From positions 107,993 through 171,992 of the forward strand of contig VTPC01000391.1 in the NCBI GenBank assembly GCA_011009095.1: 64,000 bases of DNA, given 5' to 3'. The position numbers and the translations under genes were made by a program. The notes under the pieces were generated by a model. It saw only the letters and a program-made list of their open reading frames with translations, did not search any database and was not told the DNA's origin. The stretch is from Ignelater luminosus. Taxonomy: Eukaryota > Arthropoda > Insecta > Coleoptera > Elateridae. This document shows, piece after piece, positions 13,301 to 23,480 of the stretch. How positions within the stretch are numbered: position 1 is the stretch's first letter; each line of letters starts with the position of its first letter.

Positions 13301-14630
13301 TGTTAATTAGTTAAATAAAACCAAACAGACTTCTTTCCACACAACTTTAATTACAGTAGGCCTATCCCGTTTTGAATGATCAAAATTCAAAAGACGAGAT
13401 ATGGTAGATACTACTACTCTTCCGATGTAGGTTGTTGACGTTGTGATGGACATTGCCCAAACTTTTACAGGCTGCAGAGGACTACTGACATTCCATGATT
13501 TACTCCGCTGTCGGTATATACGGGTTGGATCGCAATTTCCAATCACTGAATGCTTTCTATCTGTATTGAAACTACCAGTGACTGTACGTTTTTATTATAG
13601 TAAGTTGTGAATGTGTTCCTTGCTAAGAGAATTTTTCTTTTTTTTTTAATTTTTTGCTTTTATTTTTAATACATACAGTTTTCGAACTAACCTGTGTTTT
13701 AATCTTTTAAGCTAATTGACTCTGGATTTCCATCCTTCCACTTAGTTACCTTAACGTCGATAGGGTTTGGTATTTCCAACCCAATTAAAAGTGATTCCCG
13801 AGAAAACACCAATCGCACAAACGAAAAAATAACGAAGAGGGCGTCGCAATATTTGAACACCAACATTAGCGAGTCCATATTAACTCTAAATAAAACACAA
13901 AGCAGACATTAACTAATTAATTACAGGTTCTTACTTAAACCAAGAAGGTGCTGAACATGCCCTAAAATTTTAAAACCATCCATTAAATCTTAAATCCTTT
14001 ACTAAAGAATTCGTTGTAAGACTTAAGAGTAGTTAGAAACAAAAAAGAAGGCTGATTGTTACAGACTGCCTAAGGTTCGAATCCACACCAAATTTAGCAT
14101 AATTTCTGAAATATCTCTGGTATTCTGAGTCTCCTTGTACTTTACGAACAAATTGAGCTTGCTAAGCTGGTTCAGCTCTGTAATTTCAAGCCGGTGCGGT
14201 GCAGGGAAGCTCTCTAAATCGTTCAGGCTTTTAAGGCTAATCAAACTTTTTGGGCTAATTCAACTTTTCAAAACAGCCAGAAATTTCCAGCCTTTTCTGT
14301 GTGTGTAATACTGATGTGAGTTTGATCTTAATAGCTAAAGAATTAACAAAAGTTGTTGAGTTGGCCAAGAACAGTTCCTCTGTTTCTGAAAATACCAAGA
14401 TGTTAAAATGCAAAAGAGCTTAGAAGATTCCTTCCGTAAAATAATTAAGACGAACCTCCAGAACTTGATCTAGAAGAAGAGCATATCAAAATATTTGTAT
14501 TTCCGGTTTAACCGGAAATGCAAAAAAATTGAAAGTGACACCAAATAGCACACATGCTCCTAGACAACAAATCATTTAACCGTTGCTCCGCTAGATAAAG
14601 AAGTTATTGAGTGTTCCCTTCTTTTTGAAT
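10385..14630. other. Long gene-poor stretch
   Basis: I see no gene. Open frames at 10507-10728, 11810-12022, 12583-12870 (-) and 13307-13546 (-) have no recognisable domains and no supporting exon neighbours. A tRNA-like B-box at about 14072 lacks the rest of a tRNA. The parts near 12.55-13.0 and 13.3-13.6 kb are a little richer in GC and may be unrecognised repeats. Confidence 0.4.
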
Positions 14631-15263
14631 GACACTGTACAGGGTGGCCCAAAATTCCGCTCTAGTAAGATAATAGCTTTATGTTAGGAAATAGAAGCCA
14701 ATTGAAAGCAGAAAGTAACATAGTGCTTCTGGAAGCATAACCTAAAAATATTTTGAATTATACAGGGTATTCGACTTGTTTGTGGCAGTATCTTACTTTA
14801 TTTTTTTAAATGGAACACCCTGTATATTAGTTCATTTTCGGATTCCCTATTACATTTAGATTCATTTTTATTGACGATATGTTTGGTCTAAATTGCGCCG
14901 TTTTTGAGATATTTAATATTTTTTGAAAAAAATTAGTTTTACATTGTTTTAGAAATTTTGAAATATCTCTGGATACGAAAATACGGTTTGATCATCGTGT
15001 CAAATACGGGCTGCTACATCAATTGTGTTACAAATAACTTTGTTAAAGATTACTGTGGTCCCATTATGGATAATTGAATATGAAGATCTTCAATCATGGA
15101 TAACTTGATATTTTTAAATAGAACAATATGAACAAAACAAAAGAAAGGAACTCTAGCAATTTTTAACAGAATAGTACCTACTACTACATTACATCTTGCA
15201 GGTCGTCTTATAGGGCTATGACAACCAATTCATCGTCAATACGTATTATTAAGATGGTTTGTA

Positions 15264-15411
15264 ACGTGACAAATGCGCTGGTGCGCCATCGTGTTGAAGA
15301 ATTAGTGTATTTTGCTGTATTGTATTTTGTAAGCAAAGAGGCTGTGCTTAAAAAATACACTAATTTTTCAACACGATGGCGCACCAGCGCATTCGTCACG
15401 TTACAAACTAT
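15264..15411. repeat. Near-perfect inverted repeat (57-bp arms)
   Basis: The left arm 'gtttgtaacgtgacaaatgc...' (about 15256-15312) pairs with the right arm ending '...cgtcacgttacaaac' (about 15353-15411). There are only about two mismatches over 57 bp and a loop of about 40 bp. The right arm on the plus strand encodes QHDGAPAHSSR, the second catalytic-Asp block of the transposase family, so the hairpin is an inverted duplication of coding sequence. Confidence 0.9.
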
Positions 15412-15439
15412 TATTATTATATATAATTAATAGTATTAT

Positions 15440-15631
15440 TTGAAATCAAAAGTCTACGTAACCAAACCGCAGGATTTAGAGGAGTTAAGAAATCGAATAG
15501 GTGAAGAAATGAGTAGAATTAGTCCAGAGGTCATTTGCAATGTACAAGAAGAATGTGTTCATAGGTTTGCTTATTGCCTAGTTTACTGGTGGATGGCATT
15601 TCCAACATTTGATTTAAATGAATTATTTTAA
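15440..15631 (+). pseudogene. Transposase C-terminal fragment (DUF4817/mariner type)
   Basis: The frame opens with MKSKVYVTKPQDLEELRNRI and continues to a natural-looking C-terminus of about 63 residues. In this family the segment follows directly after the third catalytic-Asp block (...LWGYLKSKVY...). Here that block is missing, and the preceding DNA is the 15.26-15.41 kb hairpin, so the gene is internally deleted. The same C-terminal wording recurs in the minus-strand fragment near 43.8 kb. Confidence 0.7.
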
Positions 15632-16099
15632 TTTTGTTTGTTGGATAATATTTAATTTAATTTATTCGTTTGTTCTTAATGTATTAAACTTATTTCCTTG
15701 CCTTCTGTTTATTGAGCACTCTTGACTATATCTCCGTTATTATTAAAGATAGGCCCATTAATATCTACATTACTGTATTTGTGAGACAAGGTTTTATCGA
15801 AATCTGTAGAAACATACAGGATGTTCCATTTAAAAAAAATAATTTTTTTTTTCGTGCAGCTTTTTAGAATCACCCTGTAAAAATCGGATGCACGCGAAAA
15901 ACAGCAAAAAACAAAATAAAATCGACGTGTCTCGGCGTTTTTATAAAAAAAATTATTACGGTTTTATTTACTTCATTCCATAATTTAGCCGCTCACTGTA
16001 TAATAAATAACTATATTTTGGCAATACAAAGTTCGAATTTTCGTAGATGTAGGTTTCTCTTGTAAAATCTTTCATATCCTTCATAAAAACGAAACTCGC

Positions 16100-17070
16100 A
16101 CAGTCGTGGCCAACTTCGTTATTAGAATGTTTTCGGGGTGTCTAAGAAAACCATTTCTTTGTTATTGGATCGACTATAGCTTTTAAGTTGTCTAGCACAG
16201 TCTCTTAGTCTCATACCCTAGCGATAGTCTTTAGACGTTTAATATAAAATCTACTAATGCAATTACATTTTCAGTCAGTGCAGAGGACGAAACGTAAAAT
16301 CTAAGAACTCTGTTTGCCATCGCCAGCCATCTGGGGTACACCATTTGGACTTCCTTAAGCAAACTTTCAGTGCATCATCCAAAATTAGGTAATAGCTTGG
16401 CACATTTCATACAAATAAAGTATTAGGTAGAGTACGCTGGATGGTTTGAAGTGGGGCCAGAGAAAGTTCCTTACAATCTTCTAACGATCTTCTGATAAGT
16501 CCTGTAAAGTTGCAGAACCATCAAGACGCTTAAACAAATGGAGTAAGGGCAGCTTATTAACATGCATTTGGCAAATGCACTATTGTAATGGTTTTCCTAG
16601 TTTTAACTCCAGATATCGTATAGCACCGCTTTTGCTACCTGTATTAATACAGTTCGATCACATCCAGTCACACTAAGTTTGTTACATTCGACATTACTTT
16701 TTTCTGGGAAATATTTTATGTTTATGTTGACGCTTAAACCCTTTCCAGTTTTTTAAGAACTGTGGCCTAGATATTCTGATCCTGATCCTTTGAGCAAGCT
16801 AAGATGTTCTTCCAGCGCTACTTTTCTCCTAAAGTCCTCCATAATCAGCGTTTTATTCTTAGGTCCATCAAAATATAACCCAACATTGTCCTCTTCCACA
16901 TTCAAAGGTGCATTGGTAGCAAAAGCTCTTTTTTTTCACGAATACGTCGGATTTTGTCCCACTCAACCAAGTTGGAAAAAATTGATTCAAGAATAAGTCC
17001 TATTCCTTGAAGTGTTGCTGGGACAGTGGCTTTATTGGAAACACTAAATCGATTCAAACTTTTTGCAAAG
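16100..17070 (-). pseudogene. Relic of an uncharacterised insect transposon-like protein
   Basis: Minus-strand fragments in several frames appear in consistent order. About 16880-16760 reads YFDGPKNKTLIMEDFRRK and then EEHLSLLKGSG. About 16690-16640 reads KLSVTGCDRTVL. About 16590-16520 reads LPLLHLFKRLDGSA. About 16330-16250 reads ANRVLRFYVSSSALTEN. These blocks recall a repetitive insect protein I know only as uncharacterised, with an RNase-H-like Asp spacing (FDG...GCDGT). Stops and frameshifts are frequent. The assignment is from memory of the family and is tentative. Confidence 0.45.
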
Positions 17071-17079
17071 GCAGCTAGG

Positions 17080-18389
17080 TCATTTAGCCTTTAATATTTT
17101 CTATTCACGATCGACGATAAAGTTGTACTAGTAGAGAGAATAGGTTGGATTTTAGAGCATGACCTGGTTGATGGAATATATTGAATATTGAATTGAAATA
17201 TTTCCGGTTTATTTTCCACTAATATTTTCAATAATCTTTTTTAGTTGTTTTAAAATCCGCGTTACCGATAGCCATTTTTCGCTGAAAGCGTTGATCGAGT
17301 AAGAACTCTCTTTCTCTTGTAGGTACTTTTGCCAATTCTTCACAGTTGGAACAATTTGTTGCTACTTAATTGATAATTTCTGGTTGACAAGGTACACCTT
17401 TAGTAGAAATTAGTTAAATAGATATGTAATTAAATAAGAAATTCTTTATATTAGTTAAAGTGAGCTAAAATGCAAAAAATATTGGGTTAGTAATACTGCA
17501 TGATTTGTATTTTGTTTGATAGATTGATTATATTTAGGTTTGATTAGATTAGATTAATTGGGTTTATTTCATTTGTTCCTTTTAACTTTCTGAACCAGAA
17601 ATATCTCAGACGTATGTGGTAACTTTGAAATACATTTTCTATGAAAACCAGTCTCTAACAAACGCAAATGCTGTTTACTTAACGAGCCATAAAATTGTTA
17701 ACTACTTGGCTTTCGCATAAGAAGATTGAATCTATTGAAAAAATGCATTATAGTATGCAAGCTCTTTACTGCTACCTGAAGCAACAAAGGAACAAGTTCC
17801 GTTACATAGAACCGTTAAGGCACCAAGAAAAGATTAAAAATGTAAAAAGACAGAACATTATTTCTTCCTTTTGTTGTTGTATGTTACTTTTGCAAAAATC
17901 TATTTATTTGGCTTTATTTTCGACTCTAAGTCAAAACTTGATATTTTTTCTTCAACCTTGTTAATCTGAAAGAAAGTAAACCATGACGCTTTTCTACCGA
18001 CTTCATTTGGAAAGACCTTGTAAAATCGAATTTACAAAAATGAAATGCATATAGGTTAACGACAGACTATTTTTATTTATAATAATCGTCCTTTTTCAAT
18101 TAATGTAGAAACGTACAAAGTATAAGACGTTAGTTGACTCATCAGATAATGCAGATATCTAAAAATCAGTTAATCCTGCATCTTTTACGTTCGAGTTTGC
18201 CTTTGAATCGGTTTTATCTATTGATATGTTAATTTCACTGATTTCACTATAACAATACTTGAACAGCGGTCTTGTTTTATTGATATGCTTTATCTAAAAG
18301 AGGTTAAATGTACATAGGTGCAAATTAAGTTTATCCATGAAACTACTCAAAACATACTATATTAAATATTATGATTAAAATAGTCATAA

Positions 18390-18431
<42 letters not shown>

Positions 18432-18965
18432 GGTATATGATATAAGAGTTTATTTTGAATTCTCTTAAGTTGTGCACAACTATACCGTGTAATTTAAGAA
18501 AGTTCTCATACAGTAAAAGCTCCTTTGTAGTTATTATTATTAAATAAATTAAATCGAATTTATTAAGGAAACTGCCATCTTACCCGATTTACCTAAAATA
18601 TGCAACAATTTAATTTCAAAAAGAAGAAGTCCATACTCCATTGTAGTCATTGGCCTTAAAACAAAAGACTAATAAAAAGGGAAAACAAAACACTTTATAT
18701 AGTATTAATCAACCTATTATTAAACAAAACGAAAATAAGGTAATCGAAATAACATTTTAATCTGAGATTTGCATTTGAATGGAACCCGTACAGAAATTAT
18801 ATTACATGCTCGGAAACTTTTTGAAGTCAATTAACTTCTTCTGACAATGCCAAACAATACTATTAGTAATAAATAAATAATAATACTTAGGATATTTGTT
18901 ACCTTAGAATGATACTATTTAGAAACTTTATATCTGAAATAATAACAGTATTATTATTTTATTTA
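17080..18965. other. AT-rich intergenic DNA
   Basis: No gene is recognised. The stretch contains the TTA microsatellite at 18389-18431, listed separately. The open frame at 17695-17964 shows no domain. Confidence 0.45.
18389..18431. repeat. (TTA)n microsatellite
   Basis: About 14 uninterrupted copies of the trinucleotide TTA/ATT. Confidence 0.95.
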
Positions 18966-18969
18966 TATT

Positions 18970-19439
18970 TATACAGTATGCCCATTTTACGGGTCCTCCC
19001 CTGAATGTTTGGGAATAGGCAACACGTCTTACAATTCAGAGCCGGCTTTTATTTAAAAAATTTAACCCTTGTTAATTAAACCATAGTTTGCTATCAATTT
19101 AGAAACTGACAAAAGTCAACAGTTTGACATTTGTTTGGTTGTAGTTCCTGTTTAACTTTTAACTTGTACAAACCTGTTCATTTTGTTAAATAAGTTTTCT
19201 TGTTTATTATTAATTTCTTAAGGTTTTATAATAATTTATAATTATTCGTATTGTATATTCTAAAGAAGTAAATTTAGTATAAATTGAGGAATTTTGACAT
19301 TGACATGTATCATAGAAAACAAACTATACAAACATAATCCATTTTGTTTTCAAAATTACACAAAGATATTTCTGGATTGTAAGACGTTGTTTATTCCCAA
19401 ACATTCAGGAGAGGACCCGTGAAATGGGCATACTGTATA
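18970..19439. mobile_element. Mariner-like MITE with about 67-bp TIRs
   Basis: The left end is 'tacagtatgcccatttta' and the right end, reverse-complemented, is 'tacagtatgcccatttca'. Similarity continues past 'ctgaatgtttgggaata' to about 67 bp, with a handful of substitutions and a 3-bp indel. Both ends are flanked by TA. The interior of about 330 bp is AT-rich and has no coding remnant, so this is a non-autonomous element. Its autonomous partner is not in the window. Confidence 0.88.
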
Positions 19440-20029
19440 TTTTATTATTATATTACATACAGTTGACCCTCGGGTGTGACTCATTCTTGACCATTGATCA
19501 AACAATTACCTATCTTAAGTAAATCTCTCCCTCTCTTTTAAAGACTTTGCTTTTTGTCTCTCAATCTACTTATTATCATTTGGTCAAACCTTCATGCACA
19601 TCACCGAAAGCAATCCGAAGAGCAAACAATGCAAAGTATCAATTTTGCAGTTCTATTCCAAATCTTCTCTTGTTTATGTTTTAACTGGAAGTGATTTCGC
19701 AGTTGTTGCATGGCTTAAGCGCTTGTTAACAGCATGCTCTGTATTGGCTAACTGAATTGACTAACGCCAACAAAAAGTTATCAGCTGTTGCCTGTGTCAC
19801 GGTTAATTTCCACTAATGTATACATTATATGTCTACGAGAGGCTGCCTTTTAGTGTTGCACCACTAACAAAACATCAAGGGTCAAAATTAAACTCAATAT
19901 TTAGTTAACCTAAATCCAGAGATGTATCAAGATACGGCAAGTGATTTAGCCAAAGTAAGTTTTTAAAGCTGACAAGTTGCCCGAAAAAATGAAATTGGGT
20001 CGAGATTTTTGCGCGTAATGATTTTTTTT

Positions 20030-20625
20030 ACAACTTTCAGAGAAGATTATCTCAACAACAATGTCTCGCCGAGTTGGTTTCTGTTTTTGGTGACGAAGTA
20101 CCACATCAATCGACAATTTCCCGCTGGTACTACAAATTCCAACGTGGACCATAAGTCTCAGAATCCCAGGACGGGTCCACCAAGGACAGTAGTCACCCAG
20201 AAAAACATTGATGCTCTGCGCTAGCTGATAAAGGAGGATCGATATATCGTGAGATTGAGATATCCTTAAGCATTTCAAAAACCTCAATCCAAAAGATTTT
20301 GCATAATGAGTTGGGTGTGAGAAAGTTAGTTTCCCCTTGTATCTCGCATCTTTTAACTGAATTGGTGCCGACGAACTTTGAGCCGGTTCAATTCATGGAT
20401 TTATCCCTACAAACCCAAAAATAAACGTCAATCCGCTATTTGGGTGTTTCAAGATAAGGAAAATCCAACAAAACAGGTCATGTAGCTACAATTTCTTTAC
20501 AGAACGACGAACCATCCTCCACCAAGACAATACGAGTTCGCATACAGCTCGAAAGACAATTGAGTTTTTGGAGCAGCAAGACATCAAATTATTAGATCAT
20601 CCAGAGTCCCGAGTTAATTAAAAAA
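20030..20625 (+). pseudogene. Decayed mariner transposase
   Basis: Plus-strand fragments in changing frames read CLAELVSVFGDEVPHQSTIS (HTH region, about 20065-20130), YREIEISLSISKTSIQKILH (second HTH, about 20250-20305) and TILHQDNTSSHTARKTIEF with the second catalytic Asp (about 20507-20560). They end at a truncated IKLLDHPE block where the third Asp motif should follow. Frameshifts, stops and the missing C-terminus make it non-functional. The block wording is typical of mariner and differs from the DUF4817 family elsewhere in the window. No inverted repeats were seen. Confidence 0.75.
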
Positions 20626-20629
20626 TTCA

Positions 20630-20830
20630 TTTTCAAACACATTTTGCTGCTCAGTGTTGGATAAGTTCTAAGAAGATCGTTTACAAGTTCCTCATAGTCT
20701 CCAGATTTCCGTTTTCTATCAAGTCTTGCACTATCGATACAAACTCTGTATCATTTACGGACTCTTTGAACTCTTCATGCTTTATTAACCTAATTTATGA
20801 GCTGAACTATGAATAATACATTTTCTTCTG
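20630..20830 (-). pseudogene. Fragment of an uncharacterised insect repeat protein
   Basis: On the minus strand a short run reads GDYEELVNDLLRTYPTLSSK followed by MCLKMNFF, after one frameshift. It resembles a segment (…NYEELVE..L..Y..LG..MS.K.HFL) of repetitive insect proteins that often occur with retroelement or transposon ORFs. Only about 40 residues match and the call is weak. Confidence 0.35.
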
Positions 20831-20839
20831 AAAGATTGT

Positions 20840-23205
20840 TCTCTAAGTGGTCAATTATTAATACTATAGTAAGAAACTTTTGCTCTGCTGTTCCACCCAG
20901 AAGGAGGATAGTATTTTTTTTCCCTGCATAAACCTAGCAGAGATCTTTGAGATCAGCCTTGCAAAACGAAACGCAATTGACGATAGATATTTTCTATGTT
21001 TACGACAGCTTTCATGCTTAATTTTGAGGAATCGATGAAAAGACTACGTTTTTTGAGGATAACCTAACGGTAATTGAAAAGTATTGTGAGAGATTCTTTT
21101 GATAACTGCGATAAATGGAAATCATTAAACCAAAAGCTAATCACTTTTATTTTTGTAATTTTGCTTTTAATATATCTGTCTGTGTTTTGAACAAATTTAA
21201 ATCTTAAATTAGGTCGTCCAATTGTGACAAGCTTATGGTCTTACAATGATATATATACATTCTTGTGAAAATTCTTCAGTAGTTTTTTGCTCTTCATTTC
21301 TACTTTTAAAATCTTCGTGCAGCGAGAAAAACCATAATGTACAATCTGCTTGTTCTCTCCAAATCATTTAAACTATAAATGGTACTGTGATGGTCTTGAC
21401 GTTTAATTGAGGTGGTTATTTGTATTGACTTTTTCATGATAATACTGACTTTTGAGTAATACTGGGCTTCTATGTGCTGGTTTTGGACATTTTTTGTAGG
21501 ACCCTTGAAGAGTTTAACTGCCTATAAATTTCGTTTAATCTAGATAATTTCCAAGTCTGATCGGCAAAAGTTCCACTCTTTACAAGATTAAAAGTTCTGC
21601 CAATTTCTCTCGCCATCAAGTAACTGCAGTTTTGCTTTTGTTACTTCTGACGTACAGTTATGCAGAAGTCAAGTCCAATTTTTATCCTTTTGGGATGACG
21701 TCATTATCTAGTAACTTTACGTGTGGCTTAGATTAAGTTAGAAACAAACTTGACTACCTTGAAAGTAATTAGAATGCGTAAAACTACTGCCGATGCCGTC
21801 TCGATTCTCAGATTGTGAATTAATAAATAATTAATAAACGCAGTGCCTTTTTTGTTTTCTTCTTTTCTGTTGTTTAACTAAAGACAAAATGAGAAGGAAA
21901 GTTGTGACACAAAAGAAAAACAATTCAACTATAGTTTGCAGAGTATTATAGTTCAAAGCACCTTTTTATTTGATTGGTTTTCGAGCAAACACGGGCGTAG
22001 CATTCCGGTTATGGCTTACTCGAATCAATTCAACAAGTCGAAAAAGTTAAAAGAAAACATGTTGGAACTGAGAAGATTCTTGATAAGAATTTGTAAAGAC
22101 ATGTAATGTGAAAACATGTTAATTCTAATTCATGTAAGAAGTTTCAGTATTACAATAAATCATTGAGAGTTTTGAAAGAATGTAACATAATGGCTGATAG
22201 TAATTGGCAGCGCTGTGGAATTAGTATCAAAACATGTTTTAAATATCCTGGGTATTATGGTAGGCATTAGAAAAGAAATCTTATTGGTCAATGTTGAGTA
22301 ATGCTATTTTCAAGTAGATTTGTATTGTTTATTTGTCTTTCATTATCGCTTCATAGACTGCATCTCAATTTATCATTGATTTTTTTCTAGTTTTTGCCTG
22401 TTTCCTGTTTAAAATCTCGTCAGAAGGAAGAATAACTTTATTCTCCTTACTCATATAGTAAGGAGAATGATATTATTAAATGAATGACAACAAACCAGAT
22501 GATATAAAGAAGTTTGTTTAGGCCTACTTTTATATTGTCAGGCATTTAATCTATTCTATAAGTGCTTTTAATGAAATTATTGTGCATTATGATACGAGCA
22601 TGTGTGTTGAACAACCATAGCTTACAGAATCTCATTGCAGTTTAAACTTTAAAAGTTATTTCACTTATATGCATACAATCGCAAATCGCAAATTGCCTGA
22701 ATAAAAATGAAACGTACTACGAAACAATTTCAATTGAAAACGCTTTTTTTTAATTTTGTTAGGCCAATATTATTTTAATACTTCTGTAATTATTAGTTTA
22801 CTTGTAACTGTTAAATAATAGAAAATGTAATTTACAAAGGTTATCAATTTGAGTGGGCCTGTGAACCTAAATGTTGAGATAACTCCCCTACTTCTTTGTA
22901 GTGCGTAAGACACACCCCCAAATTATATGCTATGTATTGGCCATGTGAGAACAGTCAGTTTTTATATGTTATCTTCACAATAATTTCATAAACAAGCTCT
23001 TCTTTATGAATGTCTTTTTTTATTTGAATCTTTGTATGAAACAATTGAACGATTTAATTATTTGAATCAGTTGTTCAAACTATCCGCCAGAAAATCAGCT
23101 GTGTTTGACACTAATGTAAAACTACTGTCAGCCTTGTGTTGATAATTTATCAAGTGACGCAAACCACACCACTAATCTGCAACCAATAAGAATCGTAGTC
23201 GTTAC
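20840..23205. other. Intergenic DNA upstream of brummer
   Basis: No gene is recognised. A perfect 12-bp inverted repeat with a 5-nt loop lies at about 22440-22468. Minus-strand translations in 20.85-21.6 kb hint at old repeat protein, but nothing can be named. Confidence 0.4.
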
Positions 23206-23209
23206 GACG

Positions 23210-23480
23210 TCACTCGACCCCCACCGAAGATAAACTGTTTATTGACGAACGGTGTTGGCCTGTGGCAGATATATCCCGTCGTATTCGCATTATTTCTGTA
23301 TTATGTATTTGGCCTTGTGTTGGTGCGTTTAACGAAAATAAAATTTGACGAGCGACTTTATAATTATTTAATTCGACGCTTACAAAATCCCTGTAAGCGA
23401 ATCTAAAATAAAGATTGTGAATAACTGTCACAGTGAAAGACTGTCATCATTATTTTGATAATTTTTAAATAGTGGCGATC
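23210..23480 (+). promoter_or_regulatory. Probable brummer promoter/5' UTR region
   Basis: This less AT-rich stretch lies directly upstream of the lipase ATG at 23481 and is the natural place for the core promoter and 5' UTR. I see no decisive TATA/Inr pair. A non-coding 5' exon is possible. Confidence 0.3.

Larger units (their letters stand above)
14638..15882 (+). mobile_element. Internally rearranged mariner-type element
   Basis: The left end reads 'tacagggtggcccaaaattc' and the right end, reverse-complemented, reads 'tacagggtgattct'. A second inverted pair lies just inside: 'ttaaatggaacaccctgta' ending at 14824 and 'tacaggatgttccatttaa' starting at about 15810. A transposase C-terminus (15440-15631, +) and an inverted duplication of the second-Asp block (15264-15411) lie between. 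I read this as one element of about 1.25 kb that lost most of its coding sequence. Two or three short MITEs side by side is an alternative. Confidence 0.6.

Noticed and set aside
14060..14095. tRNA-like B-box 'ggttcgaatcc'
   Set aside because: The T-loop motif is perfect, but no complementary acceptor stem, anticodon arm or A-box lies at the right distance upstream, so no tRNA gene is called.
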